From Triops longicaudatus (Eukaryota > Arthropoda > Branchiopoda > Notostraca > Triopsidae), in NCBI GenBank assembly GCA_022885665.1, contig JAGQDJ010000128.1, positions 1 through 64,000 of the forward strand: a stretch of DNA of 64,000 nt, given 5' to 3'. A program made the position numbers and the translations under genes. How positions within the stretch are numbered: position 1 is the stretch's first letter; each line of letters begins with the position of its first letter. The notes beneath the pieces were generated by a model. That model was not told the origin of the DNA. It worked only from the letters and a program-made list of their open reading frames with translations, and ran no database searches. Below, in pieces: positions 63,461 through 64,000 of the stretch.

Positions 63461-63713
63461 AGACCCGGATGTAAGAGAGACCCCTCATATAAGAGAACGG
63501 GCTCTTGTTGGGAGGTTCTTTCTTATGGTTATAGGTTCTACTAGAACTCTTCTATCAATTTATTTCATTAAAACTGTGTATATTTGTGTGTAAAGGGGTT
63601 TTTGCGGAAGACCCGGATGTAAGAGAGACCCCTCATATAAGAGAAAGGGCTCTTGTGGATAGGTTCTTTCCGATTCTTATGGGTTCTACTAGATTTTTTC
63701 TATCGATTTTGAC
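63461..63713. repeat. Two-copy direct duplication, 148-bp period
   Basis: AGACCCGGATGTAAGAGAGA starts copies at 63461 and 63609. Both continue CCCCTCATATAAGAGAA and later GGTTCTACTAGA. Member of the CCCGGATRTAAGAGA family. Confidence 0.85.
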
Positions 63714-64000
63714 TCTGTTTACACTATTTTCTTATATTCTTGATTAGAGTTTAAAAAGAAAAAAAATTAAGTAAAAAAGTTTTTTATACAGGAAATATTC
63801 TTGAGTTGCTAGCTTTACCCCAGTTTGTATTAAGGGTAAATCTTGAATTTAAGATTCAGATTAGTTTTACCCACAATAAGCTTATCGTGATGGAACTATT
63901 GTCTTTTTGTTGTAAAAAGGAGTTAGGTTACGACAATTAGTATGTTGTTAAGCCATTGTTTATACACTCGCTAGCTCTTTGTCCGTTTTCTTCAGGTTGT

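Larger units (their letters stand above)
60401..64000. other. Gene-free, possibly intronic
   Basis: 60780-61460 is a T-rich degenerate repeat built on TTTTTAGGAATT. A tandem duplication lies at 63461-63713. No exon is supported up to the window edge. Confidence 0.45.

Overview
The window looks like nuclear DNA of an arthropod, probably not one of the well-known insects. Three things point that way: a gustatory receptor with the TY-QF signature in its last membrane segment, a CYP2-clan cytochrome P450 split by eight short exons, and CHST-type carbohydrate sulfotransferases. Introns are mostly 50-150 bp with GT-AG ends. Intergenic DNA is very AT-rich and full of homopolymers, A-rich strings and degenerate repeats. 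I cannot name the species.

Layout. 1-230: left-edge fragment (minus) of a coiled-coil gene with an in-frame amber codon. 1730-4657: a four-exon minus-strand gene for a secreted protein (signal peptide, long coiled coil, PAN/apple-like module, probable divergent fibrinogen-like C-terminus); its first exon carries an N-joined exact 119-bp duplication that is probably an assembly fault. 6072-7223 (minus) and 11536-12678 (plus): two intronless paralogous sulfotransferases pointing away from each other, with a five-exon gustatory receptor (8398-10868, minus) between them. 14066-18164: an eight-exon P450 of 486 residues on the minus strand. Its first intron uses a GC donor and contains a complete 873-bp hAT-like element with 8-bp target duplications. 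About 1.2 kb upstream, a second P450 first exon (19340-19412) lies in a diverged direct duplication and could splice in phase to the same exon 2.

19.4-27 kb: gene-poor DNA with two huge T homopolymers (696 and 610 bp, probably not faithful), pogo-like MITEs and a degenerate satellite of about 240 bp. 27.5-64 kb: no complete protein gene, two tRNA genes (Val-AAC at 40181 minus, Thr-TGT at 47365 plus), and a scatter of plus-strand candidate first coding exons (27530, 41560, 45158, 50269, 53748, 60303). Each starts with an ATG in good context, ends at a GT donor and leaves codon phase 2. The working interpretation is that this half is the 5' part of one very large gene with alternative promoters whose shared downstream exon lies beyond the right edge. 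This is an inference that needs RNA evidence.

Repeat families in the right half are themselves notable: the recurring CATTGTTG/CAACAATG motif, the CCCGGATRTAAGAGA family and the CCGCGTAAAA family.
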